A program made the translations under genes and the position numbers. Shown one piece after another: positions 7,340-16,390 of a DNA stretch of 64,000 bases (its first letter is position 1; each line of letters begins with the position of its first letter). The notes beneath the pieces were generated by a model. The model was given only the letters and a program-made list of their open reading frames with translations, did not search any database and had not been told where the DNA came from. Origin of the DNA: CAIVAT01 sp037133475 (lineage in GTDB: Bacteria > Bacteroidota > Bacteroidia > Bacteroidales > FEN-979); NCBI GenBank assembly GCA_037133475.1, contig JBAXOB010000016.1, forward strand, positions 1 through 64,000, in the 5' to 3' direction.

Positions 7340-9106
7340 ATGGACGTAACCCGCATTTTTGACCTGTTGCCCTATCATGAGGCCACCTTTAAACCGAAAC
7401 CCGATGTTGTCGCATCGAAGGAAAACGGGGAGTGGACCCGGTACAGCATCCGGCAGTACCGGGAAATTGTAGACTGTATCAGCTACGGTTTCCTGGAGAT
7501 GGGCGTGCAGCCGGGCGACCGGATTGCGCAGATAAGCTCCAACAGGGCCGAATGGAATTTCGTGGATATGGCCATCCTGCAGGTGGGGGCGATCCATGTC
7601 CCGATCTATGCCACCATCAGCGAATCAGACTACAAGTACATCCTGAACCATGCGGAGGTGAAATTTGTCTTTATCTCGGGACAGGAGCTGCTCCGCAAGA
7701 TCCAGCATATCCTGCCCGACATTGCCCATATCCAGGGGGTGTTTACCTATAAGGCGGTGGATGAACACAAACACCTCAATGATCTCATTGACCTGGGAAA
7801 GCAGCATCCGGATGAAGCCCGGCTGCTGGCCAGGAAAAACAAGGTAACCCCCGAAGATGTGGCGACCATCATCTATACTTCAGGCACCACGGGCAATCCC
7901 AAGGGGGTGATGCTTACCCACCACAACATCATCTCAAACCTCAAGAACTGCCGGCATATCCCGCCCTTTGGCGAGGAGGCCAAGGCGGTCAGTTACCTGC
8001 CCCTGTGTCATGTATATGAACGGATGCTGAACTACCTCTACCATTACCTGGGTTTTTCGATCTATTATGCCGAAAACCTGGGCACCATCACCGACAATAT
8101 GAAGGAGGTGCAGCCCGACATCCTTTCTACAGTTCCCCGCCTGCTGGAGAAGATCTATGACAAGCTGTTTTCAACGGGCCATAAACTCAAAGGCATTAAG
8201 AGATGGATATTTTTCTGGGCCCTTCATCTTGCCCTCCGGTATGAACTCAAGGGGGCCAACGGGTGGTTTTATGAACTGAAGCGTAAACTCTACGACAAGC
8301 TGGTCTATGTAAAATGGCGCCAGGCGCTGGGAGGCAAGCACCTGCTCATCGTTTCCGGCGGGGCGGCCCTGCAGCCGCGGCTGGCCAGGATGTTCACCTG
8401 TGCCGGCATCGATGTGCTCGAGGGCTACGGCCTCACCGAGACCTCACCGGTCATCGCCGTGAACGACCTGACCGAAAACGGCAGGATGTTTGGCACCGTG
8501 GGGCTGATCCTGAAAGATGTCCGTGTGAAGATCGCCGACGACGGGGAGATCCTCTGCCAGGGGCCGAACGTGATGAAGGGCTATTACAAGGAGCCGGAAA
8601 TGACAGGCCTCGCCATCGACGCCGAAGGGTGGTTCCACACCGGCGACCTGGGACGGCTTGAACCGGAGGGACACCTGAAGATCACCGGGAGGAAAAAGGA
8701 GCTTTTCAAGACCTCCTTCGGCAAATATATCAGCCCGCAGCCCATCGAGGACACCTTCAAGGAGTCGCTGTTCATCGACCAGATCGTGGTGGTGGGAGAA
8801 CACCAGAAATTTGCCGGCGCCCTGATCGTGCCCGACTTCATCTTCCTGCGGTCCTATTGCACGGTGAAGGAGATCCCCTACACCACCAACGCGGAGATGA
8901 TCAACCTGCCCCGGATCAGGAAACGTTTCCAGACAGAGGTCAACAAGTACAACAAATGCCTGGGCGACACCGAAAAGATCAAAAGCTGGGAGTTGCTCGA
9001 CACCGAATGGACCTTTGAAACGGGGGAGATCACCCCCACGCTGAAGCTGAAGCGAAATATCATCGCCGATAAATACCGTGATAAAATTGAAAAACTCTTT
9101 GAATAA
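7340..9106 (+). CDS. Long-chain fatty acid-CoA ligase (AMP-forming), first of pair
   Basis: Adenylate-forming enzyme of 588 residues that activates a fatty acid with ATP and transfers it to CoA. The P-loop motif IIYTSGTTGNPKG lies near 177-189, YGLTETSP follows in the middle, and the WFHTGDLG and GRKKELFKTSFGKYISP motifs lie near the C-terminus. The long ANL form with a C-terminal linker after residue 500 is typical of FadD/FadD15-like enzymes. The next gene is a paralogue 25 bp downstream, so they are likely one transcript. Chain-length preference cannot be read from the sequence. Confidence 0.9.
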   Translation: MDVTRIFDLLPYHEATFKPKPDVVASKENGEWTRYSIRQYREIVDCISYGFLEMGVQPGDRIAQISSNRAEWNFVDMAILQVGAIHVPIYATISESDYKYILNHAEVKFVFISGQELLRKIQHILPDIAHIQGVFTYKAVDEHKHLNDLIDLGKQHPDEARLLARKNKVTPEDVATIIYTSGTTGNPKGVMLTHHNIISNLKNCRHIPPFGEEAKAVSYLPLCHVYERMLNYLYHYLGFSIYYAENLGTITDNMKEVQPDILSTVPRLLEKIYDKLFSTGHKLKGIKRWIFFWALHLALRYELKGANGWFYELKRKLYDKLVYVKWRQALGGKHLLIVSGGAALQPRLARMFTCAGIDVLEGYGLTETSPVIAVNDLTENGRMFGTVGLILKDVRVKIADDGEILCQGPNVMKGYYKEPEMTGLAIDAEGWFHTGDLGRLEPEGHLKITGRKKELFKTSFGKYISPQPIEDTFKESLFIDQIVVVGEHQKFAGALIVPDFIFLRSYCTVKEIPYTTNAEMINLPRIRKRFQTEVNKYNKCLGDTEKIKSWELLDTEWTFETGEITPTLKLKRNIIADKYRDKIEKLFE

Positions 9107-9131
9107 TTAACCCTGTTCCCGTTCCATCTCT

Positions 9132-10928
9132 ATGCACCAAGTCACCCGGATTTTCGATCTGCTGGAATTATACAAAGAGGAGTACAGCGCCATCCCGGAC
9201 CTTTTCAACGTTAAAAAGGGGGGGGAGTGGGTACGTTATTCGGCGGCCGATTATCTCGATTACAGCAGGCTGATCAGCCTGGGGCTTTTGTCGCTGGGGA
9301 TAACCAAGGGAACGCGGATTGCCACGATGATGGTAAACTGTCCCGAATGGAACTTTTTCGACATGGGGATCCTCCAGACCGGGGCGGTGCAGGTGCCGAT
9401 CTATCCCACCATCAGCGAGGAGAATTACCGTTACATCTTCAAGGATGCGGAGATAGAGTACCTTGTCTTCTCCGATGCGGAGATATACCAGCGCATCGTC
9501 AATGTGCTGCCGGAGGTCAGGGGGCTGAAGGCCGTTTTTTCGATCGAGCCTGTCGGGGGAATCCGCAGTTGGAACGAGATCCTGGAGCTGGGCAGGAACT
9601 ATCACGACGCCGGGCAACTGGAGGAGATCAAGCAGGCCATCCTTCCCGGCGACATGGCTACCATCATCTATACCTCCGGAACCACCGGCAGGCCAAAGGG
9701 GGTGATGTCGTCGCACCACAACTTCGTCACCAACTACAAGGCCCTTGCCGAGATCCCGCCCCTGAAGATGCACGACCGGGCGATCAGTTTCCTGCCCCTG
9801 TGTCATGTATATGAACGGACGGCCGGCTATGTCTACCAGTCGTTCGGCGTTTCGATCTATTATGTGCAGGATATCGACGAGCTGGGACAGTATATCCGCG
9901 AGGTGAGGCCCCATGGATTTGCCTCCGTGCCAAGGGTCTTTGAAAAGATCTATAACCGTATCGTGGCAAAGGGGCGCAGCCTGCCTTTACCCATGAAGGT
10001 GCTCTTTTTCTGGGCCCTCCGCCAGGGTCATAAGTTTGAATTGAACCATGCCCGCGGCTTTTTCTATGATATCAAGCTCTTCCTGGCCAATCTCCTCGTA
10101 TTCCGCAAGTGGCGCGCGGCGCTTGGCGGCGAGCTGAAATTCATCGTCTCGGGCAGCGCCTCGCTGCACCCGCGCCTGGCCCGCATCTTCTGGGCCGCCC
10201 GGATCCCGGTCCTGGAGGCCTATGGTCTTACCGAGACCTCGCCCGGCATCACCTGTTACCGCTTTGAACCCGGCTGCATGAAATTCGGCACCGTGGGGCC
10301 GCTGCTCACCGGCAACCAGATGAAGATCGCCGACGATGGCGAGATCCTCTGCAAAGGCCCCAATATCATGATGGGTTACCTCAACCGCCCCGAAAAAACC
10401 GCCGAGGTGATCGATGCCGACGGATGGTTCCATACAGGCGATATCGGGGTGATCGAAGAGGGCAAATTCCTGAAGATCACCGACCGCAAAAAGGAGATCT
10501 TCAAAACCTCAGGCGGCAAATACATTGCGCCACAGCCCATCGAACAGCGCATCAAGGAGTCGCCCTTTATCGAGCACATCATGGTGGTGGGCGAAAACCG
10601 GAACTTCCCGGCAGCGCTGATCATCCCGAATTTTGAATACCTGAAAGGCTGGTGCGAGGTCAAACACATCCCCTTTGTCTCGCGCGACAACGCGGTTCAA
10701 AACCAGCATATCATCCGCAGGATCAGGCAGGAGATCGAATTCTACAACCAGGACCTCGATAAAACCAATAAGATCAAGAAGTTCAGACTACTCAACGCGG
10801 AATGGAGCACCGATTCGGGGGAGGTGTCGCCCACGCTGAAACTGCGCCGTAAGTTTATCCTCGAAAAATACAGCAGGATCATCGAAGAGACCTACCGGTC
10901 GTCGGAATACAACTACCGGGTGGAATAA
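9132..10928 (+). CDS. Long-chain fatty acid-CoA ligase (AMP-forming), second of pair
   Basis: 598-residue paralogue of the preceding gene with the same architecture: IIYTSGTTGRPKG near 177, a shared ISFLPLCHVYERT segment, YGLTETSPGI, WFHTGDIG and DRKKEIFKTSGGKYIAPQP. The pair has diverged well beyond a recent duplication, which suggests different substrates or roles such as exogenous fatty acid uptake against recycling. It ends next to the convergent holA gene, with only 4 bp between the stop codons. Confidence 0.9.
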   Translation: MHQVTRIFDLLELYKEEYSAIPDLFNVKKGGEWVRYSAADYLDYSRLISLGLLSLGITKGTRIATMMVNCPEWNFFDMGILQTGAVQVPIYPTISEENYRYIFKDAEIEYLVFSDAEIYQRIVNVLPEVRGLKAVFSIEPVGGIRSWNEILELGRNYHDAGQLEEIKQAILPGDMATIIYTSGTTGRPKGVMSSHHNFVTNYKALAEIPPLKMHDRAISFLPLCHVYERTAGYVYQSFGVSIYYVQDIDELGQYIREVRPHGFASVPRVFEKIYNRIVAKGRSLPLPMKVLFFWALRQGHKFELNHARGFFYDIKLFLANLLVFRKWRAALGGELKFIVSGSASLHPRLARIFWAARIPVLEAYGLTETSPGITCYRFEPGCMKFGTVGPLLTGNQMKIADDGEILCKGPNIMMGYLNRPEKTAEVIDADGWFHTGDIGVIEEGKFLKITDRKKEIFKTSGGKYIAPQPIEQRIKESPFIEHIMVVGENRNFPAALIIPNFEYLKGWCEVKHIPFVSRDNAVQNQHIIRRIRQEIEFYNQDLDKTNKIKKFRLLNAEWSTDSGEVSPTLKLRRKFILEKYSRIIEETYRSSEYNYRVE

Positions 10929-10932
10929 ATTC

Positions 10933-11949
10933 CTAATGAAGGATCTTGAAAATCAGCTCCTTCATCAGGTCGCCATCGGAGGCCGAGATGCTGTCGACCC
11001 CCTTGCCCTTCAGATCGTATTCCCTGAGGATGGAGATCACCGAAAGCAGTTTTCGAATCGAAAAAGTCCGGGAGGCCTGCTGGAAATCTGCTACAAAGAA
11101 GGGCCTGATCCCCAGGGCGGAGGCAACCGCATTCTGCGATTTATCAGGTAAGTAGTGGTAAAGAAGCACCTTTGAGAAAAAGGAGGAGAGAATCGGGAGC
11201 ACCTTGGGCAACGGGTTTTCACGGGGATTGGCTGCAAAATAGAGGATGATCTGGTTGGCCTTCACGACATCCTTCCTGCCCAGGGCCTTTTGCAGCTCAA
11301 ACACATTGTAATCCTTGCTGATGCCGATGTTCTTCTCGACATAATCCTCATCGATCTCCGACCCCGCGGGGATGTTGATCAGCAGCTTCTGCAGCTCGTT
11401 GACGATCTTCCCCAGGTCGGTGCCGAGAAATTCGAGGAGCAGGGTGGATGCCTTGGGGGTGATCGAATATTTCCGTTTGCGCAGGTAGTCGTTGATCCAT
11501 TCGGGGATCTTGTTGTCGTAAAGCCTGGGGGATTCAAAGACCACGCCATGTTTTTCGACCGACTTGTAAAAGGATTTCCGCTTGTCGAATTTGCCGTATT
11601 TGTAACATAATACCAGGATGGTTGACTTCAGCGGGTTTTCAAGGTATGCCTGGAATTCTTCGATCTTTTCCAGGTCCTGCGCCTCCTTGACGATCAGCAC
11701 CTGGTAGTTTGCCATCATCGGATAGCGCTTGGCATAACTCATCAGGGTGTGCACCTCGGAGTCCTTGCCATAGACCACCGTCTGGTTGAACTCCTTCTCC
11801 AGGTCGCTCAGCACATTTTCCTCGATATAGTCGGAAATGAGATCGATAAAATAGGACTCCTCGCCGTGCAGCAGGTACACGGGATGATAGATGTGGTTCT
11901 TCAGGTTTGAGAGAAGATTGTCGTAGCTGGTGTCGTTCTTTTCCGCCAT
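10933..11949 (-). CDS. holA: DNA polymerase III delta subunit
   Basis: Clamp-loader delta subunit that opens the beta clamp for replication. The 338-residue protein starts MAEKNDTSYDNLLSNLK and carries the family's N-terminal region (PVYLLHGEESYFIDL), a central SPRLYDNKIPEWI segment and the helical C-terminal part (FELQKALGRKD). Low global conservation is normal for this family. The frame is open further upstream, but that part overlaps the AMP nucleosidase gene, so ATG 11949 was chosen. It follows AMP nucleosidase by 17 bp on the same strand. Confidence 0.9.
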   Translation of the reverse strand: MAEKNDTSYDNLLSNLKNHIYHPVYLLHGEESYFIDLISDYIEENVLSDLEKEFNQTVVYGKDSEVHTLMSYAKRYPMMANYQVLIVKEAQDLEKIEEFQAYLENPLKSTILVLCYKYGKFDKRKSFYKSVEKHGVVFESPRLYDNKIPEWINDYLRKRKYSITPKASTLLLEFLGTDLGKIVNELQKLLINIPAGSEIDEDYVEKNIGISKDYNVFELQKALGRKDVVKANQIILYFAANPRENPLPKVLPILSSFFSKVLLYHYLPDKSQNAVASALGIRPFFVADFQQASRTFSIRKLLSVISILREYDLKGKGVDSISASDGDLMKELIFKILH

Positions 11950-11966
11950 AAGGATGCCGTTTGGGT

Positions 11967-12740
11967 CTAATCGAACCTGAGGTGTTTCACCAGCAGCTTT
12001 TTCTCGATCAGGTCCTTCATCGTCTCGATGCCGATGCGCAGGTGCTCCTCTGCAAACTTCTGGGTGACCCGTTTGTCGCTGGCCTGGGTCTTGATGCCCC
12101 TTCCGACCATGGGCTGGTCTGACACGAGCAGGACGGCCCCCGTGGGGATCTCGTTGGCAAAGCCGACCATGAAGAGGGTGGCCGATTCCATGTCGATGGC
12201 GATAGCCCTGGTATCGCGCAGCTGCTTCTTGAATTGTTCGTCGTATTCCCAAACCCTGCGGTTGGTGGTATACACCGTGCCCGTCCAGTAGTCCTTGCGG
12301 TGGTTGTGGATCACGGTCGACATGATCTTCTGCAGGTTGAAGGCGGGCAGGGCCGGCACGCGTTCATGGAAGTAGTCGTCGGAGGTGCCATCGCCGCGGA
12401 TCGCCGCAATGGGCACGATCATGTCGCCAACCTTGCATTTCTTCTTCAGTCCGCCGCATTTGCCCAGGAAGAGCGCCGCCTTGGGGCCGATGGCGCTGAG
12501 CAGGTCCATAATGGTGGCGGCGTTGGGACTGCCCATGCCGAAGTTGATCAGGGTGATGCGTTCGAAGGTCACGCTGGGCATGGCCTTGTCCTTACCCTTG
12601 ATCTCCACGCCGTACCAGTTGGAAAAAAGTTCAAGATAGCTGTTGAAATTGGTCAGCAGGATGAAATCGCCGAATTCTTCCAGCGTGGTGCCTGTATAGC
12701 GCGGCAGCCAGTCGTCGACGATCTCTTTTTTGGTCTTCAT
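11967..12740 (-). CDS. amn: AMP nucleosidase, Bacteroidota type
   Basis: Hydrolyses AMP to adenine and ribose 5-phosphate. The 257-residue protein belongs to the phosphorylase/nucleosidase fold. Visible are the glycine-rich GKCGGLKKKC segment, the VYTTNRRVWEYDEQF segment and the substrate-binding AIDMESATLFMVGF, followed by VSDQP. ATG 12740 (MKTKKEIVDDWLPRY) matches the usual family start. An ATG at 12779 would leave almost no leader after the -7 element at 12792-12799, which supports the shorter form. It leads the pair with holA. Confidence 0.88.
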   Translation of the reverse strand: MKTKKEIVDDWLPRYTGTTLEEFGDFILLTNFNSYLELFSNWYGVEIKGKDKAMPSVTFERITLINFGMGSPNAATIMDLLSAIGPKAALFLGKCGGLKKKCKVGDMIVPIAAIRGDGTSDDYFHERVPALPAFNLQKIMSTVIHNHRKDYWTGTVYTTNRRVWEYDEQFKKQLRDTRAIAIDMESATLFMVGFANEIPTGAVLLVSDQPMVGRGIKTQASDKRVTQKFAEEHLRIGIETMKDLIEKKLLVKHLRFD

Positions 12741-12791
12741 AGGTGTGATATTGAACGGATGAAATGTGGGGATTGCCATCAAACGTTACCA

Positions 12792-12799
12792 CAAAGATA
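12792..12799 (-). promoter_or_regulatory. -7 element for amn-holA
   Basis: Read on the minus strand this is TATCTTTG, an exact TAnnTTTG match. It would place transcription start near 12784, giving a leader of roughly 45 nt before the chosen amn start. It faces away from the element at 12822-12829, so the 12741-12839 gap holds a divergent promoter pair. Confidence 0.55.
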
Positions 12800-12821
12800 A
12801 AGGAATTGTCATATTTTTCCC

Positions 12822-12829
12822 TAAATTTG
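12822..12829 (+). promoter_or_regulatory. -7 element for the HsdR_N gene
   Basis: TAAATTTG matches TAnnTTTG and ends 10 bp before ATG 12840, implying a nearly leaderless message. No convincing -33 TTG is seen at 19-21 bp. Confidence 0.5.
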
Positions 12830-12839
12830 TAACAGACCT

Positions 12840-13316
12840 ATGATGCACCGGCTGAATTTACCTGAATTTGAACCCCGTACCCGCGAATCGAAAAACGGGA
12901 AGAGCGAGATTTTCGACCCGGTCCGCAAGCGGTTTGTCAGGCTTACACCCGAGGAGTGGGTGCGTCAGAGTTTCCTGAATTTCATGACCGTCCACCTGGG
13001 GTACCCTGCCTCGCTCATCGTGGTGGAGGCAGAACTGACCTACAACCAGATGAAAAAGCGGTTTGACATCCTGGCCTGTCTCGCCGATGGCAGCCCCTGC
13101 CTGGTGGTCGAATGCAAGGCGCCTTCGGTGGAGATCACCCAGGCCGTGTTCGACCAGGTGGCCATGTACAACATGACCCTGCTGGTCGAATACGTGCTGG
13201 TGACCAACGGGCTTGCCCATTACACCTGCCGGATCGACCACGAAAAGAGGAGTTACACCTTTTTGAAGGAGATCCCGGATTACGACCTGGTAAGGCAGGG
13301 ATTCCCCGGAAATTAG
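12840..13316 (+). CDS. HsdR N-terminal-like (PD-(D/E)XK) protein
   Basis: A 158-residue stand-alone protein resembling the N-terminal nuclease domain of type I restriction HsdR (HSDR_N family). The nuclease pattern is readable: Asp76 in KRFDILA, Glu91-Cys-Lys93 in VVECKAP, and Gln106 in the following helix. There is no helicase domain, no HsdM or HsdS and no other restriction gene nearby. Short proteins of this type are common in Bacteroidota genomes beside holA and are not proven restriction enzymes. It is divergent from amn-holA and 39 bp before the MgtC-like gene. Confidence 0.8.
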   Translation: MMHRLNLPEFEPRTRESKNGKSEIFDPVRKRFVRLTPEEWVRQSFLNFMTVHLGYPASLIVVEAELTYNQMKKRFDILACLADGSPCLVVECKAPSVEITQAVFDQVAMYNMTLLVEYVLVTNGLAHYTCRIDHEKRSYTFLKEIPDYDLVRQGFPGN

Positions 13317-13355
13317 CATGATGAGCACGATACGCACATAATCCCCCGAAAAACC

Positions 13356-14627
13356 ATGGAATTCACCGGAACGATCCCCCCAAACCTGGTCCATTTTGTC
13401 CTTGTCACGGTATTTTCACTGCTGATCGGGTTGTCGCAGCGGCGGCTTCACAGCCAGCCCAACGAGTCGGGCCATACCTTCGGAACCGACCGCACCTTTA
13501 CCTTTATCGGGATACTGGGTTTTATCCTCTGCCTGCTGGGGGGCCAGGGCTTCATGCTCTTTTTGGGTGGCGGGTTTGTACTGGCCATGATCATGGGGAT
13601 CTCCTACTTTTTTCACATCCGCGACTTTAAGGATTTCGGGGCCACCACCATTTTCGTGGCCCTGATCACCTATTGCCTCGGGCCGCTGGTGCTGACACAA
13701 CCCCTGTGGATGGTGCTGCTCATCGTGGTCGTGGTGCTGATCTTTACCGAGATGAAGGAGACCTTTGCCACCATCTCGCAGAAATTCGACAGGTACGAAT
13801 TCATCACCCTGGCCAAATTCCTGATCATTGCAGGGGTTATCCTGCCCATCGTGCCCGATACGCCGATGGTCACCGGGTTGAGTCTGACGCCCTACCGCAT
13901 CTGGCTTGCCGTGGTGGTCATCTCCTCGATCTCCTATTTCAGCTACCTGTTGCGGAAATTCATCTTCCCCGATGCCAGCATTATCCTGTCGGCAATCCTG
14001 GGCGGACTCTATTCCAGCACCGCCACCACCATCATCCTGGCCAAAAAGAGCAAAAAAGAGCCGCAGCATATCAACCAGTATATGGCAGGGATCTTCTTTG
14101 CCACGTCCTTTATGTACCTGCGCATACTCATCCTCATCGTGATCTTCAGCCAGCCCCTGTTCCTGATGGTATGGCCCATGTTCCTGGTGCTGTTTTTTCT
14201 GTCACTGGTCGTCGGACTGGGGATCCTTTTTTACAGGAACCGCCTCACCTCCACCACCGATGATGAGCTCCAGTCGGATAAAAACCCGCTGGAGTTCAAG
14301 GTAGCGCTTATCTTCGCCGCGCTTTTCGTGGCGCTGACGGTCATCACCAGCGAGATGCTGAACCGCTTCGGAACCCCAGGGCTCCATGTGCTTTCCTATA
14401 TCGTTGGGCTGGTCGATATCGACCCCTTCCTGATCAACCTGTTCCAGGGAAAACACAGCGTAGCGCTGGATGCCGTGGCGCTGGCAACTTTCCAGGCCAT
14501 CATCAGCAACAACGCCGTGAAGATGGTCTACAGCATCTTTTTTGCCGGGAAGAGGGCAAGGATCTACCTGGTTCCGGGTTTTCTTCTTATCATTGCACTC
14601 ACGATTGGCATGATATTTTTCGTTTAG
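13356..14627 (+). CDS. MgtC/SapB-like and DUF4010 membrane protein
   Basis: A 423-residue polytopic inner-membrane protein with roughly 11-13 hydrophobic segments. The N-terminal part (LLIGLSQRR, then GTDRTFTFIG) fits the MgtC/SapB family. The C-terminal two-thirds, with GGLYSSTATTIILAKKS and the LDAVALATFQAI stretch, fits DUF4010. The family is linked to magnesium stress and virulence in enterics, but members with DUF4010 have no established function; transport of ions or small solutes is a guess. It is followed after 9 bp by the DUF3822 gene. Confidence 0.8.
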   Translation: MEFTGTIPPNLVHFVLVTVFSLLIGLSQRRLHSQPNESGHTFGTDRTFTFIGILGFILCLLGGQGFMLFLGGGFVLAMIMGISYFFHIRDFKDFGATTIFVALITYCLGPLVLTQPLWMVLLIVVVVLIFTEMKETFATISQKFDRYEFITLAKFLIIAGVILPIVPDTPMVTGLSLTPYRIWLAVVVISSISYFSYLLRKFIFPDASIILSAILGGLYSSTATTIILAKKSKKEPQHINQYMAGIFFATSFMYLRILILIVIFSQPLFLMVWPMFLVLFFLSLVVGLGILFYRNRLTSTTDDELQSDKNPLEFKVALIFAALFVALTVITSEMLNRFGTPGLHVLSYIVGLVDIDPFLINLFQGKHSVALDAVALATFQAIISNNAVKMVYSIFFAGKRARIYLVPGFLLIIALTIGMIFFV

Positions 14628-14636
14628 CACGTGTTT

Positions 14637-15527
14637 ATGGCAGATCATTTTACCGTTGGGTTAAGTTTGACGGACAATTCATTCAGCCTTCAGGAAACGC
14701 ATAATTACGGTTTGGCCATGTTTGCCGGCGATTCGCGTTTCACCTTTGCCGTGCTTGATTTTAAGCGGAATAAGTTTCTGGCATTGCACCAGCTGGTGAA
14801 TGCCGATGGCCAGATCCCGTCGGCAACCGGCCAACGACTGAGCTATTCGGATTTCCTGCGGGAGGTTTTCGGCGCCATGCCCTGGCTGAAAGGCCCCTTC
14901 AGGGAGGTGAAGATTGCCTATGAGGGGAAAAAGTCAACGCTGGTGCCCGCCCCCCTGTTCGATCCCGGCAGGCTGGAGCAATACATGGCTTTCAATTTCC
15001 GGGCGGGACAGGAGGAGGAGCCGGGCTCCGACCACCTGTTGTCGATGGATTCATTCCAGGTCTTTTCGGTTCCGTCGCAGGTGCATCAGCCGATCAGGGA
15101 GCACTTCCCCGGTACCAGGCTGGTTCACGCGTCAAGCGTGCTTATCGGGAGTATCGGCATCAATTATAAAAACAGGATCAACTCCCCCAGGGTCTTCCTG
15201 TACCTGGATACCCTGTTTTTCCACCTGATGATCTTCGACGGCAGGCAGCTGATCTATTTCAATACCTTTCCCTATCAGAACCAGGAGGATGTAACCTATT
15301 ATCTCATCTTTGTACTTGAACAGCTGAACTTCAACCCCGAAACCATTCCCCTGATCCTGCTGGGAAATATCGACAAGGGGGGAGGGTTGGCCGACATCCT
15401 GTTCAGGTATGTACGACATGTTGAATTCGGCCGGAGAAATGATTCATTCAGGTACAGTTACGTGATGAATGAGCTCCCCCCGCATGCATTTTATCCATTG
15501 CTAAACTTTTTCTCATGCGGATTATAA
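14637..15527 (+). CDS. DUF3822 family protein
   Basis: 296-residue protein of the Bacteroidota-specific DUF3822 family, recognised from HFTVGLSLTDNSFSL at the start, the VYSIFSxP-like SFQVFSVPSQVHQPI region and its fixed place just upstream of rsmD. The predicted fold is actin-like ATPase-related, inferred from family knowledge and not visible as motifs. A GTG at 14631 is an alternative start; ATG 14637 was chosen. The 3' end overlaps rsmD by 13 bp, so the two are translationally coupled. Function unknown. Confidence 0.8.
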   Translation: MADHFTVGLSLTDNSFSLQETHNYGLAMFAGDSRFTFAVLDFKRNKFLALHQLVNADGQIPSATGQRLSYSDFLREVFGAMPWLKGPFREVKIAYEGKKSTLVPAPLFDPGRLEQYMAFNFRAGQEEEPGSDHLLSMDSFQVFSVPSQVHQPIREHFPGTRLVHASSVLIGSIGINYKNRINSPRVFLYLDTLFFHLMIFDGRQLIYFNTFPYQNQEDVTYYLIFVLEQLNFNPETIPLILLGNIDKGGGLADILFRYVRHVEFGRRNDSFRYSYVMNELPPHAFYPLLNFFSCGL

Positions 15528-16051
15528 GCGGCAAATACAGGGGGAGGCGGCTGCAGCCACCCGTCAATCTCCCGGTGCGGCCAACCACCGATTTTGCCAA
15601 GGAGGGACTCTTCAATGTATTGAACAACACCCTGGATTACGAAGCCCTCAGGGTGCTCGATCTCTTTACCGGTACCGGCAGCATCGCCTTTGAATTTCTT
15701 TCGCGGGGTGTGACCGAGGTGACGGCCGTCGATTCAAACAGCCGCTGTATCGACTTTATCAAAAAGACGGCGGTGGAATTCGGGGCGGGCAATATAAAGC
15801 CGGTCAGGTCGAACAGTTTTGTCTTCCTCAAGCATATGGTTTCGGAATATGACCTGGTATTTGCCGATCCCCCCTATGATCTTGAGGGGGTTGAGGCCCT
15901 TCCCGACCTGGTGTTTGAGTCGGGATTGCTGGTTGCCGGCGGGATGATGATCCTGGAACATTCGGCAGCCTATAAATTTGAGAAACATCCCTGTTTCGAC
16001 CAGCACCGTAATTACGGCAGCGTAAATTTCAGCTTTTTTCTCAGGAAATAG
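15515..16051 (+). CDS. rsmD: 16S rRNA (guanine966-N2)-methyltransferase
   Basis: SAM-dependent enzyme that methylates G966 of 16S rRNA in the small ribosomal subunit. The 178 residues carry RPTTDFAKEGLFNVL at 22-36 (family signature), SAM motif I LDLFTGTGS at 48-56 and the catalytic DPPY at 118-121. The length is normal. The start overlaps the DUF3822 stop, and the ATG gives the standard MRIISGKYRGR N-terminus. Confidence 0.93.
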   Translation: MRIISGKYRGRRLQPPVNLPVRPTTDFAKEGLFNVLNNTLDYEALRVLDLFTGTGSIAFEFLSRGVTEVTAVDSNSRCIDFIKKTAVEFGAGNIKPVRSNSFVFLKHMVSEYDLVFADPPYDLEGVEALPDLVFESGLLVAGGMMILEHSAAYKFEKHPCFDQHRNYGSVNFSFFLRK

Positions 16052-16116
16052 GGCAGGTGGAAAAAACCGGGGCATACCGATGGCTTGCAGGTCGCCCGGC
16101 ATGTCGCATAAGGATG

Positions 16117-16338
16117 TTAATATTCGTCTTCGTGGAAGAAGAAATCGTCTTTCGTAGGATAATCGGGCCAGATGTCCTCGATTCTTTCATAAGATTCGCC
16201 TTCATCTTCAATTTCCCGCAGGTTTTCAATTACCTCTTGTGGCGCGCCGGATCGGATCGCCCAATCGACCAGCTCTTCCTTGGTGGCAGGCCAGGGAGCA
16301 TCTTCCAGTTTTGAGGCCAATTCGAGTGTCCAGTACAT
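16117..16338 (-). CDS. DUF2795 domain protein
   Basis: 73-residue acidic cytoplasmic protein (MYWTLELASKLEDAPWPATK). It matches the small DUF2795 family seen across Bacteroidota: a short helical domain with the PATKEELVDWAIRSGAP signature and a very acidic tail (EDEGESYERIED). Function unknown. It lies alone between convergent rsmD and the cobalamin adenosyltransferase gene, which ends 52 bp further along the minus strand's upstream side. Confidence 0.8.
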   Translation of the reverse strand: MYWTLELASKLEDAPWPATKEELVDWAIRSGAPQEVIENLREIEDEGESYERIEDIWPDYPTKDDFFFHEDEY

Positions 16339-16390
16339 GTATCAGTATTTTTGAAATTTGTGCAAAAGTATAAAAAAATAAATCAGAAAG

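Noticed and set aside
12840..13316. Type I restriction system
   Set aside because: Only an HsdR N-terminal-like domain is present; hsdM, hsdS and the helicase part are missing.
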